From Apostichopus californicus (taxonomy: Eukaryota; Echinodermata; Holothuroidea; Aspidochirotida; Stichopodidae): a DNA stretch of 35,637 nt. Of this stretch, positions 9,741 through 21,800 are shown piece after piece. Under the pieces are notes generated by a model. That model did no database searches. It saw only the letters and a list, made by a program, of their open reading frames with translations, and had not been told where the DNA came from. The position numbers and the translations under genes were made by a program. Position 1 is the first letter of the stretch. The number at the start of each line of letters is the position of its first letter. The stretch spans positions 1-35,637 of the forward strand of contig JAIPMN010000864.1 in NCBI GenBank assembly GCA_020650975.1, in the 5' to 3' direction.

Positions 9741-10079
9741 TCTGCAACCATGTATCTGCATTGTCTGCAACCATGTACCTGCATGGTCTGCAACCATGTA
9801 TCTGCAACCATGTTTCTGCATGGTCTGCAACCATGTATCTGCATTGTCTGCAACCATGTATCTGCAACCATGATTCTGTATGGTCTGCAACCATGTATCT
9901 GCAACCATGTTTCTGTATGGTCTGCAACCATGTATCTGCAACCATGTATCTGCAGAGTCTGCAACCATTTATCTGCATAGTCTGCAACCATGCATCTGCA
10001 TTGTCTGCAACCATGCATCTGCATGGTCTGCAACCATGTATCTGCAACTTTGTATCTGCATTGTCTGCAACCATGTATT
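9741..10079. repeat. Composite 14+9-bp minisatellite
   Basis: Built from a 14-bp block (CTGCAACCATGTAT) and a 9-bp block (CTGCATTGT and variants). Eleven units alternate as 23, 23, 37, 23, 37, 37, 37, 23, 23, 23 and 37 bp, where 23 is 14+9 and 37 is 14+14+9, followed by a partial unit. The blocks contain almost no stop triplets, so several frames on both strands stay open and read as repeats such as CNHVSA or MVADTWLQ. These are not genes. Confidence 0.93.
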
Positions 10080-10419
10080 CATTTAGGTTAGTTATTGTAA
10101 TGCACTTTTTCTACTTATCATGCACCCAACACCTTCTGTTGCTAGGGTTACTTCTATAGTACCATGTTGCTTGGAGTACAGTCAGATATGCTGTCTCATT
10201 ATTACTCAATTCTTGAAATGTGAAGGACAAATAATATCAGTCTCTTTTCATTCTTGACATTGTCAAACAATGATAATGAACCAGGTTATTTGATCCAATG
10301 GCTCATGGTTATAAGGTCATTAGAGTCTCTGCTTAGATGGTTTTGCTTGGTAGAGCAATCATATTTTTCTTTTCATTGCCTATATTCATACCTTGTTATT
10401 TATTCTTCCACCAAAGACA

Positions 10420-10492
10420 AATAAATTTTTTGGGTATTATTTCATCTTCAATCCTTGTTTCAATGCACTGAAGAAACTTATCAAAAAATAAA
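10420..10492 (+). promoter_or_regulatory. Possible poly(A) signals for the plus-strand gene
   Basis: AATAAA occurs at 10420-10425 and 10487-10492, the first plus-strand copies I noticed downstream of the stop at 8630. Using them would put the minisatellite inside the 3'UTR. The distance makes this uncertain. Confidence 0.25.
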
Positions 10493-11159
10493 GTGTTGTC
10501 ATAATTTTGAAGAATAATCTTTATAGCAGGAAAACTTTGTCTACTTTTGGCTGGAAGTGGGGCGGGGGGGGGGGGTGCGAGAGAAGGGAAGATGGTGTGG
10601 CAAGGCAAGTAAAGGGGTGTGATATGGATAAAATTCTGTTAAACATACAAGCTGTTTTATTTTCCTGGTCTCAATTCTATTTACAACGCATCGATATTGA
10701 TGCCGACTTGACTCTCCAAATCCCCCCGATTTGATTTCTCGCACGCAGAGAGCATCATTGGAGTGATCTAGCACAGAATATTTTAATTAATGTTGACATG
10801 TATTACACATGGATCATGATTTCTTGTTTTTACAAAAAGACAAAAAAAAGTGAAAACAAATTATTATTAAGTTTGCTCCTCCCTCTGGTTTTTAAAGCAG
10901 CAGATCTTAAGAATGAATACACGACTTAAGGAGGTTCTCCGATAGCTAGGAAACATCAAAAATAAAATACTTGGTAGGAATACAAGTAGGGGAGTGTACG
11001 CATGCTAGTAAAAGATAATATATGGTAATATATATTTACATCGCAATTATTAAACCTTGGATTACTCTTGAGAAAAGTTATCAGTCACAAATCCCCCCTC
11101 ATGGAGTCTTTATACATTGGAAACACAATGTGTAATCCCCATTCTGCCTTGACAATCTG
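10493..11159. other. Intergenic between convergent genes, G run at 10563-10575
   Basis: AT-rich with one poly-G run. No exon or RNA gene seen. It may include distal 3'UTR of either convergent gene. Confidence 0.4.
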
Positions 11160-11430
11160 TGGCAAGTGCCATCATGGGTAAGGATTACAGCAGCTGGTTG
11201 TATGATGGCAACTGCCATCCAGAGGCTACATATGGTCACACTTTATATCACCGTTCCAACCTGGTTACTAGTGGCAACTGCCATTTGGAGTAATACTACC
11301 CAACCAGGCTACACACTTTTGCCCACCAATCCCGGTTTATTGGTGGCAACTGCCATCAAAGGGTATCAATATTTCAAGAGGCTGCATATAGTAAACAGTT
11401 TATCTCACCAATCTACCTCAGTTATTGGTA
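11160..11430. repeat. Degenerate tandem repeat with TGGCAACTGCCA hairpin core
   Basis: About four units of roughly 45-85 bp, each starting with GGCAACTGCCAT or a close variant (first copy GGCAAGTGCCAT). The core can fold as TGGCA-AC-TGCCA. The unit bodies are diverged (GAGGCTACATATGGT compared with GAGGCTGCATATAGT). Confidence 0.6.
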
Positions 11431-12831
11431 CTCCACACTAGCATGAGAATGAAAAATCCGCTAACAATAATCCTTAATAATTGCAAACCAATTTAACTTC
11501 TCTTCAACACTGGACTGTATTTTTACTAATATTATAAAAAAGCTAATAATACCAAAGGAATTATGAATCACAATTTTTTTTCAAACAGTCTTTGTACTGA
11601 AGACTACAGGCTTTCATATTAAATCTCATAACCAAGTCTGAGCCAGTGTTAATACAAACTGTGTGTTACAATGAAAGCTCTATCCAGTCCTTCAATACAT
11701 TGTGAAAGCTGCTGCTGGGATCATCTATTAACTATATTTGCAGTCTTCTTCTTTTAAATACCTTTCAGTTTTTTATTTTTTTTTTAAAAATATGCAGACA
11801 AAAGTACCTCCTTTATACACAAATGAGAAAGTCATATATTACACACTGTACAAGTAAAACAGCTTCCTATTCCTTGCTAAACACCACAAAAGCTTTCAAC
11901 AATCCATGGTTATCACAAAGTTTGGCAAGTTAATACAACCTCTCACCATACACAGACACCATCTAACGACTACATACCATCGTGACTACATACAGGCTAC
12001 CTTCCCCCACGTCTCCCCCACCCACCCTCCTACATCTTCGCCCTTGCCTTGCCTTGAGGATGAGGATATGTGATTCCTGGGAGGAGCCTCACATCCTCCG
12101 GCTAGTCACTGAAGGTGTAGAGAGGGATACACCTATAGGACAGTAAAGCAAACATTCAATCTGGAGTAAAGGACACTCCGAAAATGTAACACAGGACTTA
12201 AAAAAAATTAAAAACAAATTATTCATATAAGACATCAGAAACTAATGGTTGCAATATTTCAAGTGTTTGGTAAACCAGACAGTGTGCATGAAAGCTAATA
12301 TGAATAGAGGATAATAAAGGACTTAGTTTCAGACTCAGAATGAAATACAACGGTTAAGGGTCAAAGAATGAAATAAAACGGTTAAGCATCAAAGCTAGAG
12401 GACTGGGGGCGGGGTGGGGATGGGGGGTAAAAGATCTAGCTTCAGACCCAGAGTGAAGGGGTGGAGATGGAATGTCTCTTTGAATAACAGAAGACTGGCA
12501 GTGGGAAGGTAAGCTGGTAGAGGACGTAGGACTCGAATCAAATTGAAATGAATAAAGAGATTAAGAAAATGAGAAAAAGAATGACCGCACGTGTCTAGAA
12601 ATGAGATAAAAAAAAATAAAAAAAAACGTTGAGCGTCTTAGAGGCGAGGCCATTGGAATAGTCCTGCACCAGAAGAAATATTCAAGAAACTGAATTGTTG
12701 GCGAAATACCACCGGCAGATGGGCGTCCTCTTTAAAAGGCAGTGGTAAGACCAGTGGTCATGTGACCACATTGCATCCAATAATTATCTCTCCTTTATTC
12801 AATTCATTCGCAAATGATAGCGTCCCATAAT
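11431..12831 (-). other. Presumed 3'UTR and 3' flank of the FARP-like gene
   Basis: No further coding similarity after the stop at 12832-12834. Around 12058-12100 an imperfect hairpin can form (GAGGATATGTGA with its approximate complement CTCACATCCTC). G-rich patches lie near 12404-12430. How far transcription extends cannot be told from the sequence. Confidence 0.4.
12794..12799 (-). promoter_or_regulatory. Nearest poly(A) signal after the FARP-like stop
   Basis: Minus-strand AATAAA, 32 bases beyond the stop codon. It would give a very short 3'UTR; more distal signals exist to the left. Confidence 0.3.
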
Positions 12832-12886
12832 TCAGGATTCTTCTACCTTACTGCTATATGTAGCGGTCTTCAGCACTTCCATCCAT
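12832..12886 (-). CDS. FARP1: FARP-like last coding exon
   Basis: The acceptor is CCGTTAG. It completes the R of TFYR and encodes WMEVLKTATYSSKVEES then TGA. It ends the C-terminal helix of the second PH domain (R-W-M-E-V is conserved). The tail is a few residues shorter than in human FARP1. Confidence 0.9.
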
Positions 12887-15800
12887 CTAACGGGTAGATA
12901 AAAAATAAAATTAAAAAAATATGAAAAACCACAGCCACCTTCTCATATACAATGACAATTGGAAATACCATGTGCATTAAACACAAAATACAATAATAAT
13001 CACAATACCAGTAACTTCTACAACTGTCTAGACATTTCAGCATTTAAAATCACACATGTATAAAACCAGCAACTTTGCACATCGCCGCAGAAGGATTTTC
13101 ATATACCTGCTTTTAATATCATTGATGATTAGCTAGCTACAAACAAACAACTCTCATTTAGAGAATGCTTCCCAATTTACGTGCTGTTGATAATGTTTTT
13201 CACCACCAAGAATCATTTCAATCAATGCTACCAGCAACACATAGGGATACATCTACACATAGGCATAGGAGCCCAATTTGATTTTGGGGGGGGGTGGGGG
13301 GGCTGTAACAAATATTTTTTCGTGCGCTTTTAACATGTTAATGTACATATCATATTGGCATGCGTCAGTTATTACATTGCATTTGCCATTTTTGGGAAGT
13401 CGTTACAAAAATAATGATAATAATAATATCAGTTTAACCATTAAAAAACACATTGCAATTTATTTTTCTTTCAGTAGGTGCCCGAAAGATTTTCAGCATA
13501 TTGCCTGAATTTTCACAAAAATATTTGATTGGGGGGGNNNNNNNNNNCCCCCCCCCCCCCCCCCCCCCCCCCCCGGCCTCCTATGCCTATGCATCTACAC
13601 CAAAATCCTTGACAGCTGCAAAATGTCAAACAAAAAGCGATCTTGGTCTCACCTGTAGAAAGTGTATTCGCTCTCCGCTCTGAAGAAGTAAACATGAGTC
13701 TTGAACTGAAGCTTAAAGACATAGTCCTTGTTGATTTCATCTTCCTCCCCAGGCTGTGTAATGGTGTATCCCAAGAGAGGTAAACTGGCAAGGGGGTAGC
13801 CATCCTGGTTAAACAAATGAGGAACATTCCATTAGCAATACTACGACGGAATTGAAATACATACATAATTGAATTGCTTACTAGTCTTTAAGTATGCTAC
13901 AAAGTCTAAAATTTGACCAAGAAACCAAACTGATCATGAAGAAGTTACATCTTTCTTAAACGTAACCAAAAGAGTAATCCTGGAGTGTTTAAAACAAAGC
14001 TTAACAAACATAGCATGCTTTATTGGTACCACATGGTGCATCATACTGGGACAGATGTACCAAGTGGTGCACCATACTGGTATAGATGTACCAAGTGGTG
14101 TACCACCATACTGGGACATGTACAACGTGGTGCACCATACTAGGACAGATGTTTAAACTGCTGCATCATACTGGGATGGATGTACCAAGTGGTGCACCAT
14201 ACTAGGACAGATGTACCAAGTGGTGTACCACCATACTGGGACATGTACAACGTAGTGCACCATACTGGGATAGATGTATAAAGTGCTGCATCATACTAGG
14301 ACAGATGTACCAAGTGGTGTACCACCATACTGTACAACGTAGTGCACCATACTGGGATAGATGTATAAAGTGCTGCATCATACTAGGACAGATGTACCAA
14401 GTGGTGTACCACCATACTGGGACATGTACAACGTGGTGCACCATACTGGGATAGATGTATAAAGTGCTGCATCATACTAGGATGGATGTACCAGGTGGTG
14501 CACCATACTGGGACAGATGTATAAAATGGTGCACCATACTAGGACATGTATAAAGTGCTGAATCATACTGGGACAGATGTAGCAAGTGGTGCATCATGTT
14601 GCGCAGATGGCAGCATTGTTACTCTAAAAAAAGTATCCTTTCACAAAGTTGGTTCTTTAATCAACCTCCTCGTGGAAGCATTTTTTATCATACCTCTTCT
14701 CATGTTATAACACACTTACTACTACCTCCTAAATGGAGAGGTTACATGACTCACCTGGTAACTCTTATAGAAGAAGAGGCAGAAGTTTGTAAACACAACC
14801 CAGAGTTTTTGCCATCCGTTGCTGTTTTTGAACTTTCTTAGTAAAAATCCACTCAGTTGGTTCTAGATTAAGAAAAGAAAAAATTTTGTTTTGTTTCAAA
14901 AAAGATTTACAGTCACATGTTCCAGGCATTACACATTCTTTAAGTGTGGGGTGACTCCAAAACCTGAGATTCTTAACTCATGGAGAGCAAATCTAACTAT
15001 TTCCAAATGTAAAAATAGCTGCCTAGTGGTTAAGACACTAGTGGTTCAAGGCATTGAAGACTCGCCCCAAACCGCGTACAGCCATCTGAAAAAGTTAACT
15101 TTCTGTTGCTTGCAAGTGATGTTTTGTTTGTGTCGCTACAAAATGCAGACAGTAATGAAACGTGATACCTTAATTGTTTTCTTTAGCTGGACCTGAGATG
15201 TCCATCGGTGTATCGTTTGTATACTGTGCTGTGGGTATTGACCGCAGCTGTATGTACTGACTGTACTCTAGTGTCTAATTACCGACGGTAGCAAGCTGTG
15301 TGTGTATTTTCTGGGATCGATGGTGGTGTTTAACACTTCTGTTACACCTCATTCGAAACTAGGTCAAATTACCGGCATTAGACATTTCTTTTTGCGTGAG
15401 TCTTCACACCCTTTAAGACAGTAGAACTGTCTGCACGGAGAGGCCAATCTATACTGTTACTTAGATACCCACGAAGAGAATAAATGGGAGGACAGTACTT
15501 TCCGCAAGAGCTAATGACAACACTAAATCATTCTTCCAAAACACTATTTCAGCACTAAGGACAGCCTTAGGTTCAAATAGAGTTAGGATCCGGCCTCTGA
15601 TTACGATTGCGAATACTGACCTGCACAGCTCTGATGTGGTCACTCATACTAACACTGGTGTTCCTATGCCAGCACACAGGTACTGTAGTATTGGCCCTGT
15701 GTTGAGATTGACGCTCCAAGGAACGAGACGGGGACGAAACATCGTCCTCTGACTCATCGAATGCTGAATCTTGGTCAGGAGTAGCTGAACAAAAAAAAAA

Positions 15801-18800
15801 GAAAAATCTCTCCAGTATTGTCTTTATTTATACCGTTCATTCATTAATTGTTTAAGACTGTTCTCGTCTTACATTATTCCACTTGTTTCTCATTATACTT
15901 TTTCTCTATTGTTTCTTTACTTTTCAGGTCTGTACGACTCTGTGTCACACTTCTCTTTTGTTCTGTTTCTTAATTTTAATAGGTTTTTTTTTTATTTGCC
16001 AGGGTAGGATTCATGCCTTCACCTCCGGTAGCTTCTGCATTATAAAAACAGGTCCCTTCCTCCAACCGGTTGGATTTGAATGTAAAAATACTGAGTTGTG
16101 ATGATAACAGAAAACGATCAAATGGAATAGAGTCATTGGTAACATTAGTCAGGCACAGACTCTCGGACATATCTCACCGCTAAAACATATGACATTACAG
16201 GCTAATTAAAGGTCTAATTTGCATTCAGTTTTAAATGAGTGTCGGTGATTGGAACTGCTGCTTTGCTACTTTCTTTATGACATTAGCACATTTAATACAA
16301 AAAAATGCCTGACAACCTGTTGGCATCTGCTCTTATTGATCATTGAAATTTTGTTTACAGATCTGAGCTTTTTGACAATTCTTACACAACTTATAACACC
16401 ACCACCATAGATAAAAGAGAAAAAGACTAAGAATAACAGCATAAATGATGTCACATATTTAAACAGTTTCTTCTCACTTTTTTTCGTTGGTATCCCACCA
16501 GAATTGATAAATTTACTTACTGACTGTGGTTGTTGTCTCGTTGTCTTGGCACAGAGCCATCGCACTTTTAATATCCTGATGAAATATAAAACAAACAGAT
16601 GTTAAGATTAACATCAATGGAACTTAAATCTTACTGCTGATGAGATAGAAAGATAAAACTGTCAGATTAAATGTATTCTTGACAATGAAGAGTCAAATAT
16701 GTCTAGCACCCCTAGTTTGTAGCATCATGACAGACCATTTTCATAGCATGTAAAGGAGAGAATTCATTCAAGCAAGTACTACTACTACCTTTCAAATCAA
16801 ATGTCGCAGGGTTTAACATCTCTCTACCCAGACATATGAAATATGGTTTGATTGTGAGGCCTGTCAGCCCTTAACGGTCTACAGCAGTGGTTCTCAAACT
16901 TTTTAAGACAACCCCCCTTCGACCATCTTGAACTGTCGCAATGCCCCCTTCCCCTCGACCTACCGTTCATAGTCGGCTGCTCAAGCGAGCAATGAGACTG
17001 TTCGAATATATGCATATAGGAAACAAGATGATGAAGTTTCTCTCAACAATAGTTTTTTTGTTGTTCCCATAACCCCCTGGATACTTTATTGTGCCCTAAA
17101 TCGCTGCAGTGTTGTGTCGTAATCATCAGGGACCCCCAAATCAGTGCCAACCCCCCTACTCCCGGTGTACCCTGTAGCGCACCCCTGAGACTTCCCAATG
17201 CCCAAGGGGGGCGGCAGGGACCACTTTGAGAACCACTGGTCTACAGGGACAACTTACCGACATCCACCTGTCCTTCTCCTCTGGGTTACTGGCTGCTATG
17301 ACCACTGTCTTGTTGCCACCGTAAAGGGTAAAACAGTTAGCCACCGACCTGTCCAGTTCGCTGTCTTCAATCTACAATCAAAGATGATAATAAAATGATA
17401 CAATTCATCACCTGCAGGAGTGGCCTTTAAAACCTATACCTGTATCTTTTTAATTTTTTTTTAAATCTATTTATTTTTATTTTTTTTCTATTTTTTTCAA
17501 TTTATATATTTTTTTATACTTGTAATTACAGGGAATTTCTTACACAAATGAAAAAATGAATATTGGTATTTGGTTACATTGTCTTGATGTGCTGTTTAGC
17601 CCTCTGGCAAAAATGGTGCAGTCAGAATGAACAAAGAACAAAGTTTTCAGGAAGAAGCTTGCATTGTTTTGCATAAAAGTAGACAAAACAAAACTCAGTG
17701 TAGCAACCATGTAATAAAAAATGTGTTCCTTCAAAGTAAACTCTTTATTGGGGATATTCAGCTTTTAGAAGAGGGGGCTTGTCCTACAGGTCCTGACAGT
17801 GCCGTACATACGGCTCTGGGTGCTAACGCTCGTGATATATCCTATTTACAGATCTTCAAAGATATTTTATAGCGCTGAACCATATCTCAATTTATGTGTG
17901 AAAATATGTTTCAGAAGATCTTGTTTTCAATAATTAAGACAAGAATCGCAGGTATAACTCCAGTATATTCCGTTTTGGAGACTTCGATACAATTTTACTG
18001 AAGCTCAAAGCTAAAACTCTGAGCTTCCAGTCAGTTTATCAGACGTGATAGTCAATAACTCAAAGAAGCTTTCTGATTGGTCGACGACCAGTTTTCAGTC
18101 TATCATGTGTGTGTAGACAAAGATTTGTTAGTTTGCTATATTGTCACAAGTACAACATCACTCAAAAAGCACATCTGCTACTGAAATGTTGTGTGTTCAT
18201 TGAATTAGCTTGAAGCAACAAACAGCCCACTGCCCCACTGAGAGTTGTTTAATCATATACTTTTGAGATGAAGTTCAAAGAGAATTAAGTTAATATATTA
18301 TCTACAGATGTACTTAACAACAAATGCAGTAATTTATAGACAGCTCATTTGCACTTAATTAGCTTCATATGCAACAATCCACTGACCTCAGGTGTTCATT
18401 TCCTACATACCAGACTGTTTCCTAAACTTCCTCTGAAAGGAACATAGCAATTTGACTACTTTCTATGGTACACACTTACCACGACTCCCTTGAGGGGTAT
18501 CTGCCCGTGAACTTTGAACTGGTTGCTAGAGGTGACTCCTTTACTTGTGTAGAGAAGCATGTCAGAGAAGAGGAAAAACATCCTCTGCTGGTAGCCTTTA
18601 CGAGAGAGTTTGTGCAGACAGCCCTCACGGATGAATTGCTGCATGAGAGAATTGGGATCAGAGATCAGTTGTGAGTACAATATTTAGACTTCCTTCAAAG
18701 AACAGTTTTATGAGACTTCAGATGACATATAAACTTGAGTGTGAGTTTCAGGTAGGCTGCCCTCGATCAGTGTGTGAACCAGAGAATGGAGATCGATTAT

Positions 18801-21800
18801 AAACTAATATTCTGAGCAGTAATTAGATTATACTTGCTCAAAACATTGATCCGATGGATCAGCTATGAATGGATCAAAGATAGGTGAAACATTCAAGTAT
18901 TACCATGACTACCATTGATGAAACAAGGTCCATTAACTGACTGAATCGTTGCTAGGTACACACACAGAACGCACACCACTGAAGCTTTTATGTCCGCTTC
19001 TACATTGAGAACTGTCTGACTTGAAGAGTTCACACAGATAATCAAAGAGGTCTTTGGGTTGATAAATGGGATCAAAAATGACTTCCGCCAATGTTGGTGA
19101 AGTGTCTGATTCTCTGATTAAGTAAATCAAACTTGGCAGGAGTCATGAGCCAGAAGAAGATACAAAGTAAAGAACCCCCCCCCCCCCCTCGCCTGTGAGA
19201 GAGAATCAAAGTGTCATTTGGGATCAGGCACTGATAAACAGAACAGGAACAAACTAATATATGTCAGTCTCAGGAGGAACAAACTATTAACAATGGTTTA
19301 AACTGGTTCTACATACCCTTCCTGGTTGTACTAAATTGTCCATGCCGACCAGATCCCGTTGGAGTTCCGTCAACTTGAGAAAGTTTCCTATTTGTTTGAG
19401 GTCGTTGACTAAGTTACTAGTCAGCTCACCGACTTCAGCAACGGCGGCTGAAATAGGAGATTACAGGGAAAGTTAAAAAACTGAATTAAATTATGCATGT
19501 GGAGGAGAGCATCTCAGGTTACAAATGAGGAGTATACTTTTTAACCCATGGGGTACAAGATGATCTCACTATAGAAGGATTGGTAGGGTGGGAAATCTGG
19601 ACAGATGTTGCTATAAAGGGGAAGATTTCTTATATGGTCAAGAATACTCCATAAACAAATGATGGGTATAAATTACAGACAAATAAGTCATGCACTTCAC
19701 AAACATAAAATCTTCAACCGTTTTGTTTCAAACAAAGGAGTGTTAGCACAGGGGTTAACGCTGGTGCCTTTCAATCATAAGGTCCCGAGTTTGAGTCACT
19801 GCAAGATTAATGTATGTCGTCCAGTGACAGAGTTGTTGACAATTGACAATTCATAATCATGGACGTTAAATATGAATCTAAGAGACTGACTTCCGTCAGC
19901 TTGCGGCTTTGATAAGCCAATGATGGCTTCTTCGCGAGTTCCTGCTTGCAGGAGGATCTAAAATAAATACATAGATACATACATACATACAAATTAACTC
20001 TCTTACCTTTACAATCCTTATAGTCTGGATGAGTTTCTGGGTAATATTTCACCAATCCTGAAAAAAAAATTACAAAGCTGTGCAAAATTCATCAAAGTAA
20101 AATCTATCAAGGTCCACCCTCAAAAAACAATTAAAATTTGCAAGTAATAATGTGTAAATATTGTTTTTTTTTAAATGTCAGGAGTACAAATACTACTGAA
20201 ATTCTGTTCAATTTTATGAAATATTCATTTTGTTTTTCTTGAGCAGATTAATTTCTCATGCATATTCAGTACAGAACAATGTATGTATACACTATTTTCT
20301 GATACAAGATGATACTGGAGTAATGTTTAAAGGCTTCAAGAGAACAATTGAACAACTCCAATTAGCCATTCATCAATCTCATGCATATTCATTACATATC
20401 AATATGTATATACTGTAATTTACTGTCTAGAATGAACTGATAGTGGAGTAATGTGTAAAGGCTTCAAGAGAACAATTGAACAACTCAAATTAGCCATTCA
20501 TCATCTCATGCATATTCATTACATATCAATATTCATATAACTTACTGTCTAGAATGAGCTGATAGTGGAGTAATCGCTGTAAAGGCTTCAAGAGGAATGT
20601 GTTAAAAGGCAGATAGCACACTTTCTGGACCTCAAATTCCCTGTAGAAGGTCTCAAAACTCTTGTTTTTCCGCACCAAGTTCTCTACTTGGTTTAAGATC
20701 TCTTCCAGTTTCTCCAGGTACTTGTTGTAAACTTTAAGATGTTGCACATTCTTCAGCATGATATCACCCACGCCTTGGTAACTGCCCTTTACCTCGGTGT
20801 TAGCACGCCCCTCCCTGTAAGAGAACACATACATATTCATTTAAGAATATTCTTTTTAAGAAAAAGTCGCCCAGGAAAGAACCTGGGCACGAAAACCAAA
20901 CTACTGAACGACTGATCCGCTTCTAACCCCAGTCCCCGTGCATCGGGACTGTGACTGTGTGATCATCGTCAGGTGTGCATCACCATTCCCCTTGAAAGGG
21001 AACAGATACTACACATACATATTCATATATACATATTCATATATACATATATCCACCCTTGGTCTTGGTTGGCCCTCTCTCTGTATAAACTGTGGCATAG
21101 ACTTTAACAGACCCACTTGAAGTAACTAACAGTAATTTACCAGGGCAAATTATGTAAGGATTTTTCTGGTTGTCCATCAACCAGGCGTTACATTTTGGTT
21201 ATCCAAGCAGCAAATTGTCCGAAAAAATGTAGCAAAATAACAACGACCAAAATGTGAACTGTCGAAGGGATGTGTAAGATTGGTGAATAGAACACCAACT
21301 TTGGGGGTGATACCAATTCATCATTTTACATATTTGGGTGAATTTCGTTACAATGTAATCTGAATTTGATGTAAACCAACTAGTCATCCACCATACAACC
21401 TCCACAGCTGATTTCGGTTGTCCGAACAGAAATTTAGTCGTCTAAAACCACCCAACTATGGATTAAAAATTTGCCCTGCATACAGTGTGTACTGTGGGTA
21501 CTTGACGGACACTTAACAGAACTTGTGAAGTTTCAGTCCATCAAAACTGTGTGCTGTAAGTACATCAGAAAGGACATTTAACAGAACTTGCTGCCTGTGA
21601 AGTTTCAGTCGATCAAGACTACTTTCTGATCTAAACACAATAAAGAAATGATAACAGACATAACGATACACGAAACCCTTGACTGCAGCTTATATCACCC
21701 ATCGAATGGACGGCCTTCTTTCTACTGACTAGCAGAGAGTTCATGTCAATAAGGGATGGGGGGTGGGGGAGGAGTGAACCTCTGTGATAGGGCAAGCCAT

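Noticed and set aside
9614-10159. Several overlapping open frames on both strands reading Cys/His or Trp-rich repeats
   Set aside because: They are all produced by the stop-poor 14+9-bp minisatellite; unit lengths are not multiples of three and there is no flanking coding sequence.
13453-13866. Open frames across the N gap with poly-Pro or poly-Gly
   Set aside because: They arise from C/G homopolymers and the gap in a MITE, plus the wrong frame of the FARP exon.
14891-15196. 101-residue plus-strand frame
   Set aside because: No family features; it spans a SINE-like fragment and an intron of the minus-strand gene.
16824-17398. Open frames on both strands around 16.8-17.4 kb
   Set aside because: They lie in the hAT MITE or read the FARP exon 17258-17371 antisense or past its donor.
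18933-19130. Minus-strand frame containing TLAEVIFDPIYQPKDLFDYL
   Set aside because: Looks protein-like, but it lies inside a FARP intron whose flanking exons join perfectly (PGR to QFIR) and match FARP without an insertion; no good splice pair was seen.
19738-19805. tRNA gene
   Set aside because: A and B boxes are present, but the B-box is degenerate, no acceptor stem can be formed and a SINE body and tail follow.
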